Shown here: one piece after another, positions 22,796 through 32,931 of the stretch
Position numbering within the stretch: the stretch's first letter is position 1
Layout: each line of letters opens with the position of its first letter
Source of the DNA: Acidobacteriota bacterium
GTDB taxonomy: Bacteria; Acidobacteriota; Blastocatellia; Pyrinomonadales; Pyrinomonadaceae
DNA: 64,000 bases
Direction of reading: 5' to 3'
NCBI GenBank assembly: GCA_019242475.1
Contig: JAFAVK010000052.1
Coordinates: 55,359-119,358, forward strand
Notes under the pieces: generated by a model
What the model saw: the letters and a program-made list of their open reading frames with translations, nothing else
What the model was told of the DNA's origin: nothing
The model's database searches: none
Program-made: the position numbers and the translations under genes

Positions 22796-24367
22796 ATGAA
22801 ACCCGAACCGGCCGGACACACGCACAAGTCAAAACTCGAACAGCTCCTCGAGCGGCAGCGCCGCGCGTCGGAGGGCGGCGGCGCCGCGCGCACCGCGCGC
22901 CAGCACGAGGCGGGCAAATGGACTGCGCGCGAGCGCATCGAGTTCTTCCTCGACGAGGGCACCTTCGAGGAGTTCGACCAGCTCGTCGTCCACCGCTCGC
23001 GCGACTTCGGCCTGGACAGACAGCTCTTCCCCGGCGACGGAGTCGTCACCGGCCACGGCCTCGTGGACGGCCGCCGCGTCTTCGTCTTCGCGCAGGATTT
23101 TACGGTCTTCGGCGGCTCCCTCTCCGAGACGCACGCCGAGAAGATCTGCAAGGTTCTGGACACCGCGATGCGCGTCGGCGCCCCCGTCGTCGGCCTCAAC
23201 GATTCGGGCGGGGCGCGCATTCAGGAGGGCGTCGTCTCCCTGGGCGGCTACGCGGACATCTTCCTGCGCAACACGCTCGCCTCGGGCGTCGTCCCGCAGA
23301 TCAGCTGCATCATGGGGCCTTGCGCCGGCGGCGCCGTCTACAGCCCCGCCATCACCGACTTCAACGTGATGGTCAAGCACACCTCCTACATGTTCATCAC
23401 CGGCCCCGAGGTGATCCGCACCGTCACGCACGAGGACGTTTCGAAGGAGGAGCTGGGCGGCGCCGACACGCACAACAGCGTCTCGGGCGTCGCGCACTTC
23501 GCCGCGGACTCCGACGAGCAGGCCCTCCTGCTCGTGCGCGAGCTGCTCTCCTTCATCCCCTCCAACAACCTGGAGGACGCGCCCCGCCTGGAGACGAACG
23601 ACCCGCCCGAACGGCGCGTCGAGTCGCTCAACACGCTCGTCCCCGAAGCTTCCAACCAGCCCTACGACATGCGCGACGCCCTCCACGCGGTCGTGGACGA
23701 AGGGTACTTCTTCGAAGTCCAGGAGCACTACGCCCCGAACATCGTCGTCGGGTTCGCGCGCCTCGGCGGCCGGAGCGTCGGCCTCGTCGCCAACCAGCCC
23801 GCCTACCTCGCGGGCGTGCTCGACATCGACGCCTCGGTCAAGGGCGCGCGCTTCGTCCGCTTCTGCGACTGCTTCAACATCCCGCTCGTCGTCTTCGAGG
23901 ACGTGCCCGGCTTCCTGCCCGGCGTGCGCCAGGAGCACGCCGGCATCATCAGGCACGGGGCGAAACTCCTCTACGCCTTCGCCGAGGCGACGGTGCCCAA
24001 GGTCACCGTCATCACGCGCAAGGCTTACGGCGGCGCCTACTGCGTCATGGCCTCGAAGCACATCCGCACGGACGTTAACTTCGCCTGGCCGACGGCCGAG
24101 ATCGCCGTCATGGGCGCGGAGGGCGCGGTCGGGATTCTCTACCGGCGTGAGATTGCAGAGGCGGCGGATCAGGAGACGGCCCGTCGGACGCGCGTCGCGG
24201 AGTTCGAGGAGAAGTTTGCCAACCCTTACGTCGCGGCCGAGCGCGGGTTTATAGACGAGATCATAGAGCCCGCGCTGACGCGCCGGAAGCTCATCGGTGC
24301 CCTCTCGATGCTCGAAAACAAGAGGGACACGAACCCTCCCAAGAAGCACGGGAACATCCCCCTCTGA
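22796..24367 (+). CDS. Acyl-CoA carboxylase (propionyl-CoA carboxylase-type) beta subunit
   Basis: [73 protein letters not shown]. Confidence 0.95.
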   Translation: MKPEPAGHTHKSKLEQLLERQRRASEGGGAARTARQHEAGKWTARERIEFFLDEGTFEEFDQLVVHRSRDFGLDRQLFPGDGVVTGHGLVDGRRVFVFAQDFTVFGGSLSETHAEKICKVLDTAMRVGAPVVGLNDSGGARIQEGVVSLGGYADIFLRNTLASGVVPQISCIMGPCAGGAVYSPAITDFNVMVKHTSYMFITGPEVIRTVTHEDVSKEELGGADTHNSVSGVAHFAADSDEQALLLVRELLSFIPSNNLEDAPRLETNDPPERRVESLNTLVPEASNQPYDMRDALHAVVDEGYFFEVQEHYAPNIVVGFARLGGRSVGLVANQPAYLAGVLDIDASVKGARFVRFCDCFNIPLVVFEDVPGFLPGVRQEHAGIIRHGAKLLYAFAEATVPKVTVITRKAYGGAYCVMASKHIRTDVNFAWPTAEIAVMGAEGAVGILYRREIAEAADQETARRTRVAEFEEKFANPYVAAERGFIDEIIEPALTRRKLIGALSMLENKRDTNPPKKHGNIPL

Positions 24368-24392
24368 AGGGGTAAAGCACCTCGCCAAAATT

Positions 24393-24427
24393 GAAAGGCG
24401 CGCGAGATTGAATCTCGCGCGCCTTTC
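24393..24427. terminator. Bidirectional terminator-like hairpin between convergent genes
   Basis: gaaaggcgcgcgagatt / aatctcgcgcgcctttc, 17-bp perfect arms, minimal loop. Confidence 0.75.
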
Positions 24428-24449
24428 GACGTGTGCGATGCTCGTCCTT

Positions 24450-25751
24450 TTAGGCTGGACGCTGCGGGGTCTGCGCCGGCTTGTTCTCGCGCAGGAGTTC
24501 GAGCGCCTTCTTCAACTGCACGTCTTCGGGCTGCTGCTTGGGCGAGGCGGCGTCGGGCGAAACCTCCCTGCGGTCTGCGGGGGCGTTGGTGTTCGGCTGC
24601 GCGATGGCGTCGTCGTCGTTGCCGGTCAGGTCTTCGGGGTCAATCGCATCGGCCAGCTCGGGCGCCTTGACCTCGACCGTCGGCTTCACGCCCTCGCCGA
24701 GGAAAGCCTTGCCCGTCGAAGAGGCCCACTTGACCGTCGTCAGGAGCAGCCCGTCGCCCGCGCGCAGCGTGAACAACTGCTGCTCGGCGCCCGCGCCGAA
24801 GCTCTTGACGCCGACCACGTCGCCGCGCTTGTGATCGACGAAGGCTGAGGCCACGACCTCCGCCGCGGCGGCAGTCCCGCGGTCGATCAGCACCGCGGTC
24901 GGCCCTTCGAAGAGGACGGCCTTCGGGTCGGCCGTGAAAGTCTTCTGGGGCTTGTTCCCGCGCCCGACCGTCTGCGCCAGAGTCCCCTCCTTGATGAAGA
25001 GGTTCGCGACCTTCACGCCCTCTTCGAGCGAGCCGCCGGCGACGCTCCGCAAGTCGAGCACGATCTTCTGCGCGCCCTGCTTCTGTAAAAGCTCCTGCAA
25101 ACGCGCCTTCACGTCCGCGGCCTCGCCGTCCGCGAGACTGTTGACCTTGACGACGCCGACCTTTCCGGCCTCCATCCGCGCCTCCGCGGCGGGGACGGAG
25201 ACGGAGCCGCGCTTGACGTTCAGGACGAACGGGCGCGTGCCCGCCCGCAGGACGCGCAGCTTGACCTCGCTCCCGGGCGCGCCGTTCAGAAGCTGGCGCG
25301 CGTCGTAGAGCGAGATGTCGCGCGTCGCCTTCCCGTCGATGTACTCGATGATGTCGCCCGCCTGCAAGCCCGCCTGTTCGGCCGGCCCGCCCTTCACGGG
25401 GGCGATGACGTAGAGGTAGGAGGCGAACTGCGAAAGCTCCGCGCCGATGCCGGACTGCCCCTTCTGGTTGGCGGGGCTGAAGTTCTTGACCTGCTCGGTC
25501 GTCAGGTAGGTCGAGTACGGGTCGAGGCCGTAGGCCAGACCCCGCAGGGCGCCCGCCCGAACCTTGTTCAGATCGGGCTCGTCCACGTAGTCGTCCTGTA
25601 TGTGCCGCAGGACGCTCTCGAAGATTCGGAGCTGCGCGCCCGGGTCGTTCTGCTGCTGCTGCGCGTTGATCGACATCCAGCCGCCGACGACGGCGTAGAG
25701 CGCCAGCGAAGCGGAGAAGACGACGAGAAGGAACTTACTGCGAAAAGACAT
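24450..25751 (-). CDS. S41 (C-terminal processing peptidase) homologue with PDZ, predicted catalytically inactive
   Basis: PDZ (GIGAELSQFASYLYVIAPVKGGPAEQAGLQAGDIIEYIDGK); S41 core VLIDRGTAAAAEVVASAFVDHKRGDVVGVKSFGAGAEQ lacks Ser and Lys. Confidence 0.85.
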   Translation of the reverse strand: MSFRSKFLLVVFSASLALYAVVGGWMSINAQQQQNDPGAQLRIFESVLRHIQDDYVDEPDLNKVRAGALRGLAYGLDPYSTYLTTEQVKNFSPANQKGQSGIGAELSQFASYLYVIAPVKGGPAEQAGLQAGDIIEYIDGKATRDISLYDARQLLNGAPGSEVKLRVLRAGTRPFVLNVKRGSVSVPAAEARMEAGKVGVVKVNSLADGEAADVKARLQELLQKQGAQKIVLDLRSVAGGSLEEGVKVANLFIKEGTLAQTVGRGNKPQKTFTADPKAVLFEGPTAVLIDRGTAAAAEVVASAFVDHKRGDVVGVKSFGAGAEQQLFTLRAGDGLLLTTVKWASSTGKAFLGEGVKPTVEVKAPELADAIDPEDLTGNDDDAIAQPNTNAPADRREVSPDAASPKQQPEDVQLKKALELLRENKPAQTPQRPA

Positions 25752-25892
25752 CGAGCACCTCTAATTCCACTCAAACCCTTAAAAAAAGCGCTTCAGCCCG
25801 ACGAAGGGCCGACCTCGTCCGAACCCACGGGTCGGATGATACAGTAGCCAACGACGGCGCGCAAGCCGTCTAAGTGGCAGAATTGTCAAGGG

Positions 25893-26390
25893 TTGCGTTA
25901 TACTCCGCGCCGGCCGAAGGCGCAGATTTCATCCAAAAAAGCGAGTCGGGAAGGTCTACAGTTGCAGGGCCGTGTCCTCGCCATCGACATGGGTTCGAAG
26001 AGAGTCGGCCTAGCCGTCTCGGACGAATTGCGCCTGACCGTCCGGGCACTCGCGCCCCTGCCACGCACCCCCTGGAAGCGTCTGCTCAGCTCACTCGCCG
26101 AACTTTGCGAGCAGTTTGACGTGCGGAGCATAGTCCTGGGTTTGCCGCTCCGCCTCGACGGCGACGAAGGCGATGCCGCGCAGGAGGTCAGGCGCCTCGG
26201 GCGCAACCTGCAACTCTCGCTCAAGCTCCCGATCTTTTTTCAGGACGAGCGCCTCACCTCCAGAGAGGCCGAAAGCTCCCTGCGCGAGCGCGGCCTTCGG
26301 GCCTCCGAAATCTCAGACCGGGTTGACAGCGAAGCCGCATCTATAATCTTGAGTGACTTTCTTGAAGCTCAGAACCGGGCCGAAAGTTAA
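25893..26390 (+). CDS. ruvX: Putative pre-16S rRNA nuclease / YqgF-type Holliday junction resolvase (true start likely internal, near LQGRVLAIDMG)
   Basis: RVLAIDMGSKRVGLAVSDELRLTV, IVLGLPLRLDG, FFQDERLTSREAE. Confidence 0.85.
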   Translation: MRYTPRRPKAQISSKKASREGLQLQGRVLAIDMGSKRVGLAVSDELRLTVRALAPLPRTPWKRLLSSLAELCEQFDVRSIVLGLPLRLDGDEGDAAQEVRRLGRNLQLSLKLPIFFQDERLTSREAESSLRERGLRASEISDRVDSEAASIILSDFLEAQNRAES

Positions 26391-26433
26391 GACCCGCGGC
26401 TGAGCTTCTACTTCAGACCACACGAGATATGTA

Positions 26434-27549
26434 ATGACTTTTAAAAGAGTTATCCTTTCATTCTTCATCATTCTCATCATCGCCTGCGCGGGCTCTCTCC
26501 TGTGGATTCGCAACGAGCTACAGACGCCCAGGCCCCACTCCCAGAGCGAGAAGTACGTCGCCATCCCCAAAGGCTCCACCCCGGATGAGATTATTAATAA
26601 CCTGGAAAGTCTCGGCGTTATCAGACACGGATGGCTTTTGCGGCTCTACGTGCGTGCGAACGGTTCGGGTCAACGCCTGAAGGCGGGCGAATACCGCTTC
26701 CCCTCGCCCATCTCCCCCCTGTCTGTTCTCAGAAAACTCGAAGAGGGCGAGCAGCGTCTGGGCCGCCTGACCGTCATCGAGGGCTGGACGCGCTGGGACA
26801 TCGCCGCACTCCTCGCGAGGATTCCGGAATTAAAACTCCAGAGCCCGGAAGAGGCTCTGGCACTCTTCGACGACACAAGCTCCATCCGCGACATCGACCC
26901 CGAGGCCAAAAATCTCGAAGGCTACCTCTACCCGGACACGTACAGTTTTCAGCCGGACGCGACGCCGCGGCAGGTCGTCGAAACGATGGTGAAGCGCTTC
27001 CGGCAGGTCTGGGGCGAGTTGTCGGCGAAGCACGCCCCGCCGCCCGGCCTGAGCCCGCGCGAGTTGGTCACCGTCGCCTCGCTCGTCGAGACCGAGTCGA
27101 AGCTTTCGGACGAGCGCCCGGTCGTCGCCTCCGTCATCTACAACCGGCTCAGGCGGGACATCCCGCTCGGCATCGACTCGACCGTCATCTACGCCTCGAA
27201 GGCCGCCGGCAAGTGGAGGAACAACGGCAAGGTCTACCAGAGCGACCTCGACCGCGATTCGCCCTACAACACGCGCAAAGTGCGTGGGCTGCCGCCCGGC
27301 CCCATCGCCTCACCGGGTCAAAGCTCTCTCGAAGCGGCGCTCGGCCCGGCGCAGACCGACTTCATCTACTACGTCCGCGAGCCCTCGCGTAACGACGGCG
27401 CGCACAACTTCTACGACAACGAGGCGGACTTCCAGCGCGGCGTGCAGGCCCTGCGCGAGTGGGAGCGCAACCGCAACGCGAACGTTTCCGCGACGCCCAC
27501 GCCCTCGGAAGGGACTGACGTGACAACTCAGCCGTCCCCCTCCCCTTAA
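26434..27549 (+). CDS. mltG: Endolytic transglycosylase MltG
   Basis: VASLVETESKLSDERPVVASVIYNRLRRDIPLGIDSTVIYA, SPYNTRKVRGLPPGPIASPG. Confidence 0.93.
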   Translation: MTFKRVILSFFIILIIACAGSLLWIRNELQTPRPHSQSEKYVAIPKGSTPDEIINNLESLGVIRHGWLLRLYVRANGSGQRLKAGEYRFPSPISPLSVLRKLEEGEQRLGRLTVIEGWTRWDIAALLARIPELKLQSPEEALALFDDTSSIRDIDPEAKNLEGYLYPDTYSFQPDATPRQVVETMVKRFRQVWGELSAKHAPPPGLSPRELVTVASLVETESKLSDERPVVASVIYNRLRRDIPLGIDSTVIYASKAAGKWRNNGKVYQSDLDRDSPYNTRKVRGLPPGPIASPGQSSLEAALGPAQTDFIYYVREPSRNDGAHNFYDNEADFQRGVQALREWERNRNANVSATPTPSEGTDVTTQPSPSP

Positions 27550-27667
27550 AATGGCATCTAAACTTTCGCGCCTCGGAGTAAGTCTTGAATTCGTCTGTTC
27601 GTTGCATTATGCTCGCAGGCGTTTCCCTCTTGAATAGTTTGCAAGGTCAGGGCAAAAGGGGCTTTCC

Positions 27668-28309
27668 ATGAAAAAGCTTTTCGCAATCGGGCTTCTCTTT
27701 TTCGCTTGCACCGTCTGCGCCGCACAGGAGAAGGGCGTCGATCAGCAGAACGACCGCATCCGCGACAGCAGCACCAATCAGCAGCCGGCCGTCAACGGCC
27801 GCAAGGTGGACAACGGCGTCGGCCGCGGCATCGACTTCGGCAAAGGCAAGACGCAGCAGCCGCCCCCCGTCCCAAACCCTTACCGCTTCCAGGCCCCAAA
27901 CGACGTGCTGACGAAGGCGGCACTGGAGTTGATGCGCGAGAGGAAGCTCATCCTCGACGAGACGGTCTCGAAGCCGGAGACCGGACTGCTCGTCTCACAG
28001 CCTTACACCTTCACCCGCGGCACCGTCGTCACCTCCTCGGAGCTTTTCCGCCTCGCGGAGGTGCCGCGCACGGAGCAGGGCAACTGGACGCGGGGCCGCT
28101 ACACGCTCGTCATCGAAATCCAGCCCATCGACAGCTCTAACACGAACGTCTCGGTCAACGCGCGCGTCGAGGGCCGGAGCGACAACGTGCTCGGCGCCGA
28201 GTGGCTCTCGCTCAAGAGCAACGGGACGGCCGAAGAGGAGTTTCTCGTGGCGCTCATCACGAAGGTCACGGGCACCCCGCCGCCGGGCCACGAACAGGAT
28301 CAGCAGTAG
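27668..28309 (+). CDS. Secreted hypothetical protein
   Basis: MKKLFAIGLLFFACTVCAAQEKG signal peptide. Confidence 0.6.
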   Translation: MKKLFAIGLLFFACTVCAAQEKGVDQQNDRIRDSSTNQQPAVNGRKVDNGVGRGIDFGKGKTQQPPPVPNPYRFQAPNDVLTKAALELMRERKLILDETVSKPETGLLVSQPYTFTRGTVVTSSELFRLAEVPRTEQGNWTRGRYTLVIEIQPIDSSNTNVSVNARVEGRSDNVLGAEWLSLKSNGTAEEEFLVALITKVTGTPPPGHEQDQQ

Positions 28310-28415
28310 CGGCCGCCGGCCGCGGCGAACGGGCGTTGTGCCCGACAGCTTAAATCTTTAAGTTTGAACGTTGAAGGGGCGGGAAGCTCAACCATCAGTC
28401 GAACAAAGCAGTAAG

Positions 28416-28988
28416 ATGATCCATCTCAGACACCTCCTCGCGGCCGGCCTCAAGCCTGCCCTCACGCTGGCACTCCTCCCCTTTCTGATTCTGTCGGGCT
28501 GTCAGAAGGCCCCGGACGCTCCGCGGCAGAAGGCGGCACAGGCGACGCCGACTCCGAAGCCGGAGCCCCAGGCTCACGTCTTCGTGGACGAGGCTCTGCT
28601 GGCCAAGCCCTACGCAATCATCGGCGGCGCGGTGCAGAACGTCGGCAAAGAGAGGCTCGAAAAGCTCTCGGTACAGGTCGAGCTGAGGCGCAGGGCGGAC
28701 TCCGGCGTCGAGACGCGCGAGATCAAGGTCGAGCCGGCCGACCTCGAGCCGGGGCAGCAGGGCAAGTTCACGCTCAAAGTTCTGTCGGAGGAGTGGAGCG
28801 GGTCGCGCGTGGTCGGGCTCAAGAGCGGCGCGCGCGCCGGGGAGGTCGCCTTCAGGTCACTGCCCGGAGCGAAACGGCCGCCCGAGAAGATTAAGGATAA
28901 CGTCATCATCGTCAAGACTCCGTCCAAGAAGAAGTCTGGCGGGGACGACTTCATCAACACGCCCGACACGCCCTACAGCGTTCCTTAA
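28416..28988 (+). CDS. Hypothetical lipoprotein (ORF open from 28371)
   Basis: ALTLALLPFLILSGCQKAPDA lipobox. Confidence 0.6.
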   Translation: MIHLRHLLAAGLKPALTLALLPFLILSGCQKAPDAPRQKAAQATPTPKPEPQAHVFVDEALLAKPYAIIGGAVQNVGKERLEKLSVQVELRRRADSGVETREIKVEPADLEPGQQGKFTLKVLSEEWSGSRVVGLKSGARAGEVAFRSLPGAKRPPEKIKDNVIIVKTPSKKKSGGDDFINTPDTPYSVP

Positions 28989-29185
28989 AGCGTCGGCGAA
29001 GCTCGCGTCCTGCTTTAAGAGTCGGCGCGCCGACAAAGTTCACGTAAAGCGTTTAGAGAAGAACTCTAACAGACTCTCGCCTTGCAACCCGGCGTCTCTT
29101 CGGCGGCATCCCTAACTTCGAGGCACGTGTTACACTTCTCAGGCGCTCGCGGAAAGTTCTGTAGGGGAGTCTTCAGGCCGTTCTC

Positions 29186-29716
29186 ATGCTAAGAACCGTA
29201 GCCCTCGCAGCCGTCCTTTTGGCGCTCAACCCGTTCGGCGCACGTGCGCAGACGACCGGGGCGGAACAGCCCGGCGCGAAGCCCGACGGGCAACGCTCGA
29301 CCGACTTCGGCTCGCCCGAGGCGGAGATGCTGCACCGCGCGGAGATTCGGCGTGAGGAGGAGACGCACAAGGAGATGGTCGAGCGCGCCGACGAAGCCGC
29401 GCAGCTCGGGGACGAGCTGCTCTCCTCCTACAGGAAGAACAACTCCCTCACGCGCGAAGACCAGAAGCGGCTCGAACGGCTCGAAAAACTCGCGCGTAAA
29501 ATCAGGGGCGGCGCGGGCGGCTCCGACGACGAAGAGGAGCTGAGCGACCCGCCGGAGAAGATCGACGGCGCCGTCACGCGCCTCGCCAAAGTCGCGGGCG
29601 ACCTGAAGGAGAGCGTTTCGAAGACTTCGCGCCTGGTCATCTCGGGCAACGTCATCCGGCGCTCCAACGAAATGATCGAGCTGATTCGCCGCATCCGCAC
29701 CATCAAACAGCCATGA
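29186..29716 (+). CDS. Secreted hypothetical protein
   Basis: N-terminal signal MLRTVALAAVLLALNPFGARAQ; ATGA overlap with next CDS. Confidence 0.6.
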   Translation: MLRTVALAAVLLALNPFGARAQTTGAEQPGAKPDGQRSTDFGSPEAEMLHRAEIRREEETHKEMVERADEAAQLGDELLSSYRKNNSLTREDQKRLERLEKLARKIRGGAGGSDDEEELSDPPEKIDGAVTRLAKVAGDLKESVSKTSRLVISGNVIRRSNEMIELIRRIRTIKQP

Positions 29717-30669
29717 CGATTTCGCCGCCCGACGGGCCCCGCCCTTCCCTCCTCCGCACTCAGACGAGAACCCTTGTAGTCATCCTGTCCCTGCTGGCCC
29801 TGGCCGCCCCCGTCGCCCTCGTGCGCGCGCAGAAGGGTGATGACGACGACGAGGTCGTCCGCGTGAACTCAGACCTCGTCGTCCTCAACGTGACCGTGAC
29901 GGACGCGGGCGGCGAGTACGTCCACAAGCTCTCGAACAAAGATTTCAAGGTTCTCGAGGACGGCGTCGAGCAGCGCGTCACGCTCTTCTCCGTCGAGGAG
30001 ACGCCCTTCGCCGCGGCCATCCTGCTCGACACTTCGGGGAGCATGGAGAGCCGCCTGACGCTGGCGCGCGCCGCGGCCGTGCGCTTCCTCGAAGGGCTGC
30101 GCGAGGAGGACGTGGCCTCCGTCTACCACTTCGACTCGAAGGTCGAGCAGTTGTCGGACTTCGCGCCGGGGCGCGACCTGCCGCCCGTCGCCTACGACCT
30201 GAGCTCGAAAGGGATGACGGCGCTCAACGACGCGGTCGTGCGCGCGGCAAAAGACCTCGCCCGGCGCCCGGAGAAGCGCCGCGCGATCATCATCCTCTCG
30301 GACGGCGCCGACACGAAGAGCAGCGCCACGTCCGAGAAGGCGCTCAACGCCGCGCTCGGGGCGAACGCGACCATCTACACCGTTGACATGTCAGACCCGG
30401 AGATGAATCCGGCCGAGCGCATGTCGGCGGCGGGCACGCTGAAGAATTACGCGAGCAAGAGCGGCGGGCGGTTCGTCTCGAAGCCGGGCGGGCGGGCGCT
30501 CGACGACGCTTTCCGGGAGATTCTACAGGAGTTGAGCAACCAGTACACCATCGGCTACCGCCCGAACAACACCGCGCGGGACGGCCGCTGGCGCACCATA
30601 CAGTTGAAGCTCTCGCGGCCCGAGCTGAGCGCGCGCACGCGCAACGGCTACCGCGCGCCAAAGAGTTAG
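29713..30669 (+). CDS. VWA domain secreted protein (VWFA-related Acidobacterial domain type)
   Basis: LVVLNVTVTDAGGEYVHKLSNKDFKVLEDGVEQ...AAILLDTSGSMESRL (MIDAS DxSGS). Confidence 0.85.
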   Translation: MTISPPDGPRPSLLRTQTRTLVVILSLLALAAPVALVRAQKGDDDDEVVRVNSDLVVLNVTVTDAGGEYVHKLSNKDFKVLEDGVEQRVTLFSVEETPFAAAILLDTSGSMESRLTLARAAAVRFLEGLREEDVASVYHFDSKVEQLSDFAPGRDLPPVAYDLSSKGMTALNDAVVRAAKDLARRPEKRRAIIILSDGADTKSSATSEKALNAALGANATIYTVDMSDPEMNPAERMSAAGTLKNYASKSGGRFVSKPGGRALDDAFREILQELSNQYTIGYRPNNTARDGRWRTIQLKLSRPELSARTRNGYRAPKS

Positions 30670-30703
30670 GGCGCGCGGGCTCGGAGTTTACTCGAACAGA
30701 TTT

Positions 30704-31834
30704 CTAAAGGCTGGTCGCGTTTCGAGACTTCTCCGAGTGGCGCTCGAAGGCGAGTTCGACCAGACGGTCGATGACCTGCGTGAAGGGTTGGCCGGAGGCT
30801 TCCCACATCTGCGGGAAGCCGGAGACATCCGTGAGCCCCGGGATGGTGTTCAGTTCGTTGACGATGAGCTTCTTGTTGTCCCGCCTCAGGAAGAAGTCCA
30901 CGCGTGCGAAGCCTGCGCCGTCAACGGCCTTGAAGGCGCGGACGGCCAACTCCTGTATGCGCCGCGTGAGGCGCTTCGGGATGGGCGCGGGGACGACGAA
31001 CTCGACGTGGCCCGTGCTCGAATACTTCTCCGTGTAGTCGAGGAATCTCGCCTGCTCGTCGTGGACGACGTACTCGCCCGGCAGGCTCGCCTCGGGCTCG
31101 TCGTTCCCCATCACCGCGCACTCGATCTCGCGCGCGTCCAACCCCTCTTCGACGATGATCTTCCGGTCGTAGCGCGCCGCGAGGTTGACGGCCCTGACCA
31201 GCGTCTCCCCGTCGTCCGCGCGCGAGACACCCACGGACGAGCCCAGGTTGGCGGGCTTGACGAAGCACGGGTAGCCTATCCCGCGCTCGACGCGTTCGCG
31301 GATCTCCGAAGGCTTCTCTTCCCATTCGCGCCGCAGGAACCAGTCGTATTTACAGACCGGCAGCCCCGCGTGTCGGAAGAGTATCTTCATCGCAACCTTG
31401 TCCATCCCTGTGCTCGACGCGAGCACGCCGCAGCCGACGTAAGGGATGCCGGCCATCTCCAAAAGCCCCTGAATCGTCCCGTCCTCGCCGTAGGTGCCGT
31501 GCAACACGGGGAAGACCACGTCGAGCCTCTGGTCTCCCACATCCGCACCCTCGTGCCGGAGGAGTCCGCCGCTGGAAGGGTCTACGACGAGCGCCGTGCC
31601 GCCTTCGTCGCCCCCGCCCGCGTAATTCGAGAGCCTGCGCCGCGTAGGCTCCGGGAGCAGCGAGGCCGACTCGGCCGGCGAGAGCCAGCGCCCCTCTTTC
31701 GTAATCGCGACCGGGATGACCTCGTACTTCTCCGGGTCAACGGCCTCGATGACTGTGCGGGCCGAGCGCACGGAGACCTCGTGCTCGCCCGAGCGGCCGC
31801 CGTAGATGACCCCGATGCGAATCTTTGTCGTCAT
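30704..31834 (-). CDS. ddl: D-alanine--D-alanine ligase
   Basis: IGVIYGGRSGEHEVSVRSA, FPVLHGTYGEDGTIQGLLEMAGIPYVGCGVLASS, VNELNTIPGLT. Confidence 0.95.
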   Translation of the reverse strand: MTTKIRIGVIYGGRSGEHEVSVRSARTVIEAVDPEKYEVIPVAITKEGRWLSPAESASLLPEPTRRRLSNYAGGGDEGGTALVVDPSSGGLLRHEGADVGDQRLDVVFPVLHGTYGEDGTIQGLLEMAGIPYVGCGVLASSTGMDKVAMKILFRHAGLPVCKYDWFLRREWEEKPSEIRERVERGIGYPCFVKPANLGSSVGVSRADDGETLVRAVNLAARYDRKIIVEEGLDAREIECAVMGNDEPEASLPGEYVVHDEQARFLDYTEKYSSTGHVEFVVPAPIPKRLTRRIQELAVRAFKAVDGAGFARVDFFLRRDNKKLIVNELNTIPGLTDVSGFPQMWEASGQPFTQVIDRLVELAFERHSEKSRNATSL

Positions 31835-31929
31835 GTTGAAAGTCGTCGTCCTAAAAATTTAGCCCAAAGCGTGCCGGCAGAGCAGCTTCGGGCGCCGGAG
31901 TTGAGGAATCACCCCAGCACACGGCCGTC

Positions 31930-32910
31930 TTAAAGTATCGACTTGCCGAGGGCCGAGAGGATCAGCTCGACGCCCAGCTCGGCCGTACGGTTGTTGATGT
32001 CGAGCGCGGTGTTTATCTCGACCACTTCGAGCGAGAGCGCGCCGCCGGCCTCCGCGATCTTCTCCATCGCGAGGTGCGCCTCCCTGTAGGTCAGCCCGCC
32101 GCGGACGACCGTGCCCGACCCTGGCGCGTCGCCTGGGTCGAGCGCGTCCACGTCGAGCGTCACATGATAGCCGGCCGGCGCTTGAGATGCGATGTGGATT
32201 GCCTCGTCCACGCAGGCGGACATCCCGCGCTCGTCGATCTCGCGCATGGTGAAGAAGCGCAGCCCGAGCTTCCGAATCAGCTCGCGCTCGCCGGGGTCTA
32301 CGTCGCGCGCGCCGATGTGCGCGCAGAAGCGCGGGTCGAGCTTGGGCGAGAAGCCCTCGATGCCGGTCAGCTCCGGCGTGCCGTAGCCGAGCAGCACCGC
32401 GAGCGGCATCCCGTGGATGTTGCCGGAAGGGGTCGTCTCGGGCGTGTTCATGTCCGCGTGCGCGTCGAACCAGATGAGTCCGACGGGCTCTTGGCGCCCG
32501 CGGTAGAAGGAGGCGACGCCCGCGACCGAGCCGATGGCGATGGAGTGGTCGCCGCCGAGGACAATCGGCAACTCGCCGGCCTCAAGCGCCTGACGGACTT
32601 CCGACGCGAGCTGCACGCAGGCGTCCTTGATTTCGTTGAGGTAGCGCAGCTTCTCGCCGGCCGGGGGCGGCTCCGTCGGGCAGTCCATCCGCAGGTCGCC
32701 CTTGTCCCTCACCTCGTAGCCGAGCCCCGCGACACGCTGCCTGAGACCCGCGACGCGCATCGCCCGAGGCCCCAGATCGACGCCCGCGATGCTCGCCCCG
32801 AAGCCGCACGGCGCGCCGATGATGCACGCGCGCCTTCCCTCCCCCGGAAGACGGTTCGTGCCCAACGTTCTCTGTTCTTCGAGCAGCCCGCTCATAGTTT
32901 CTTTCTTCAC
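31930..32910 (-). CDS. rocF: Arginase
   Basis: GASIAGVDLGPRAMR, VLGGDHSIAIGS, WFDAHADMNTPETTPSGNIHGMPLA, LDVDALDPGDAPGSGT. Confidence 0.92.
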   Translation of the reverse strand: MKKETMSGLLEEQRTLGTNRLPGEGRRACIIGAPCGFGASIAGVDLGPRAMRVAGLRQRVAGLGYEVRDKGDLRMDCPTEPPPAGEKLRYLNEIKDACVQLASEVRQALEAGELPIVLGGDHSIAIGSVAGVASFYRGRQEPVGLIWFDAHADMNTPETTPSGNIHGMPLAVLLGYGTPELTGIEGFSPKLDPRFCAHIGARDVDPGERELIRKLGLRFFTMREIDERGMSACVDEAIHIASQAPAGYHVTLDVDALDPGDAPGSGTVVRGGLTYREAHLAMEKIAEAGGALSLEVVEINTALDINNRTAELGVELILSALGKSIL

Positions 32911-32931
32911 CCGAACGTTATCGGTCGCGCG

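Noticed and set aside
22829-24388. 519-aa minus-strand ORF opposite the carboxylase
   Set aside because: Shadow ORF from codon bias; the plus strand encodes an unambiguous carboxyltransferase.
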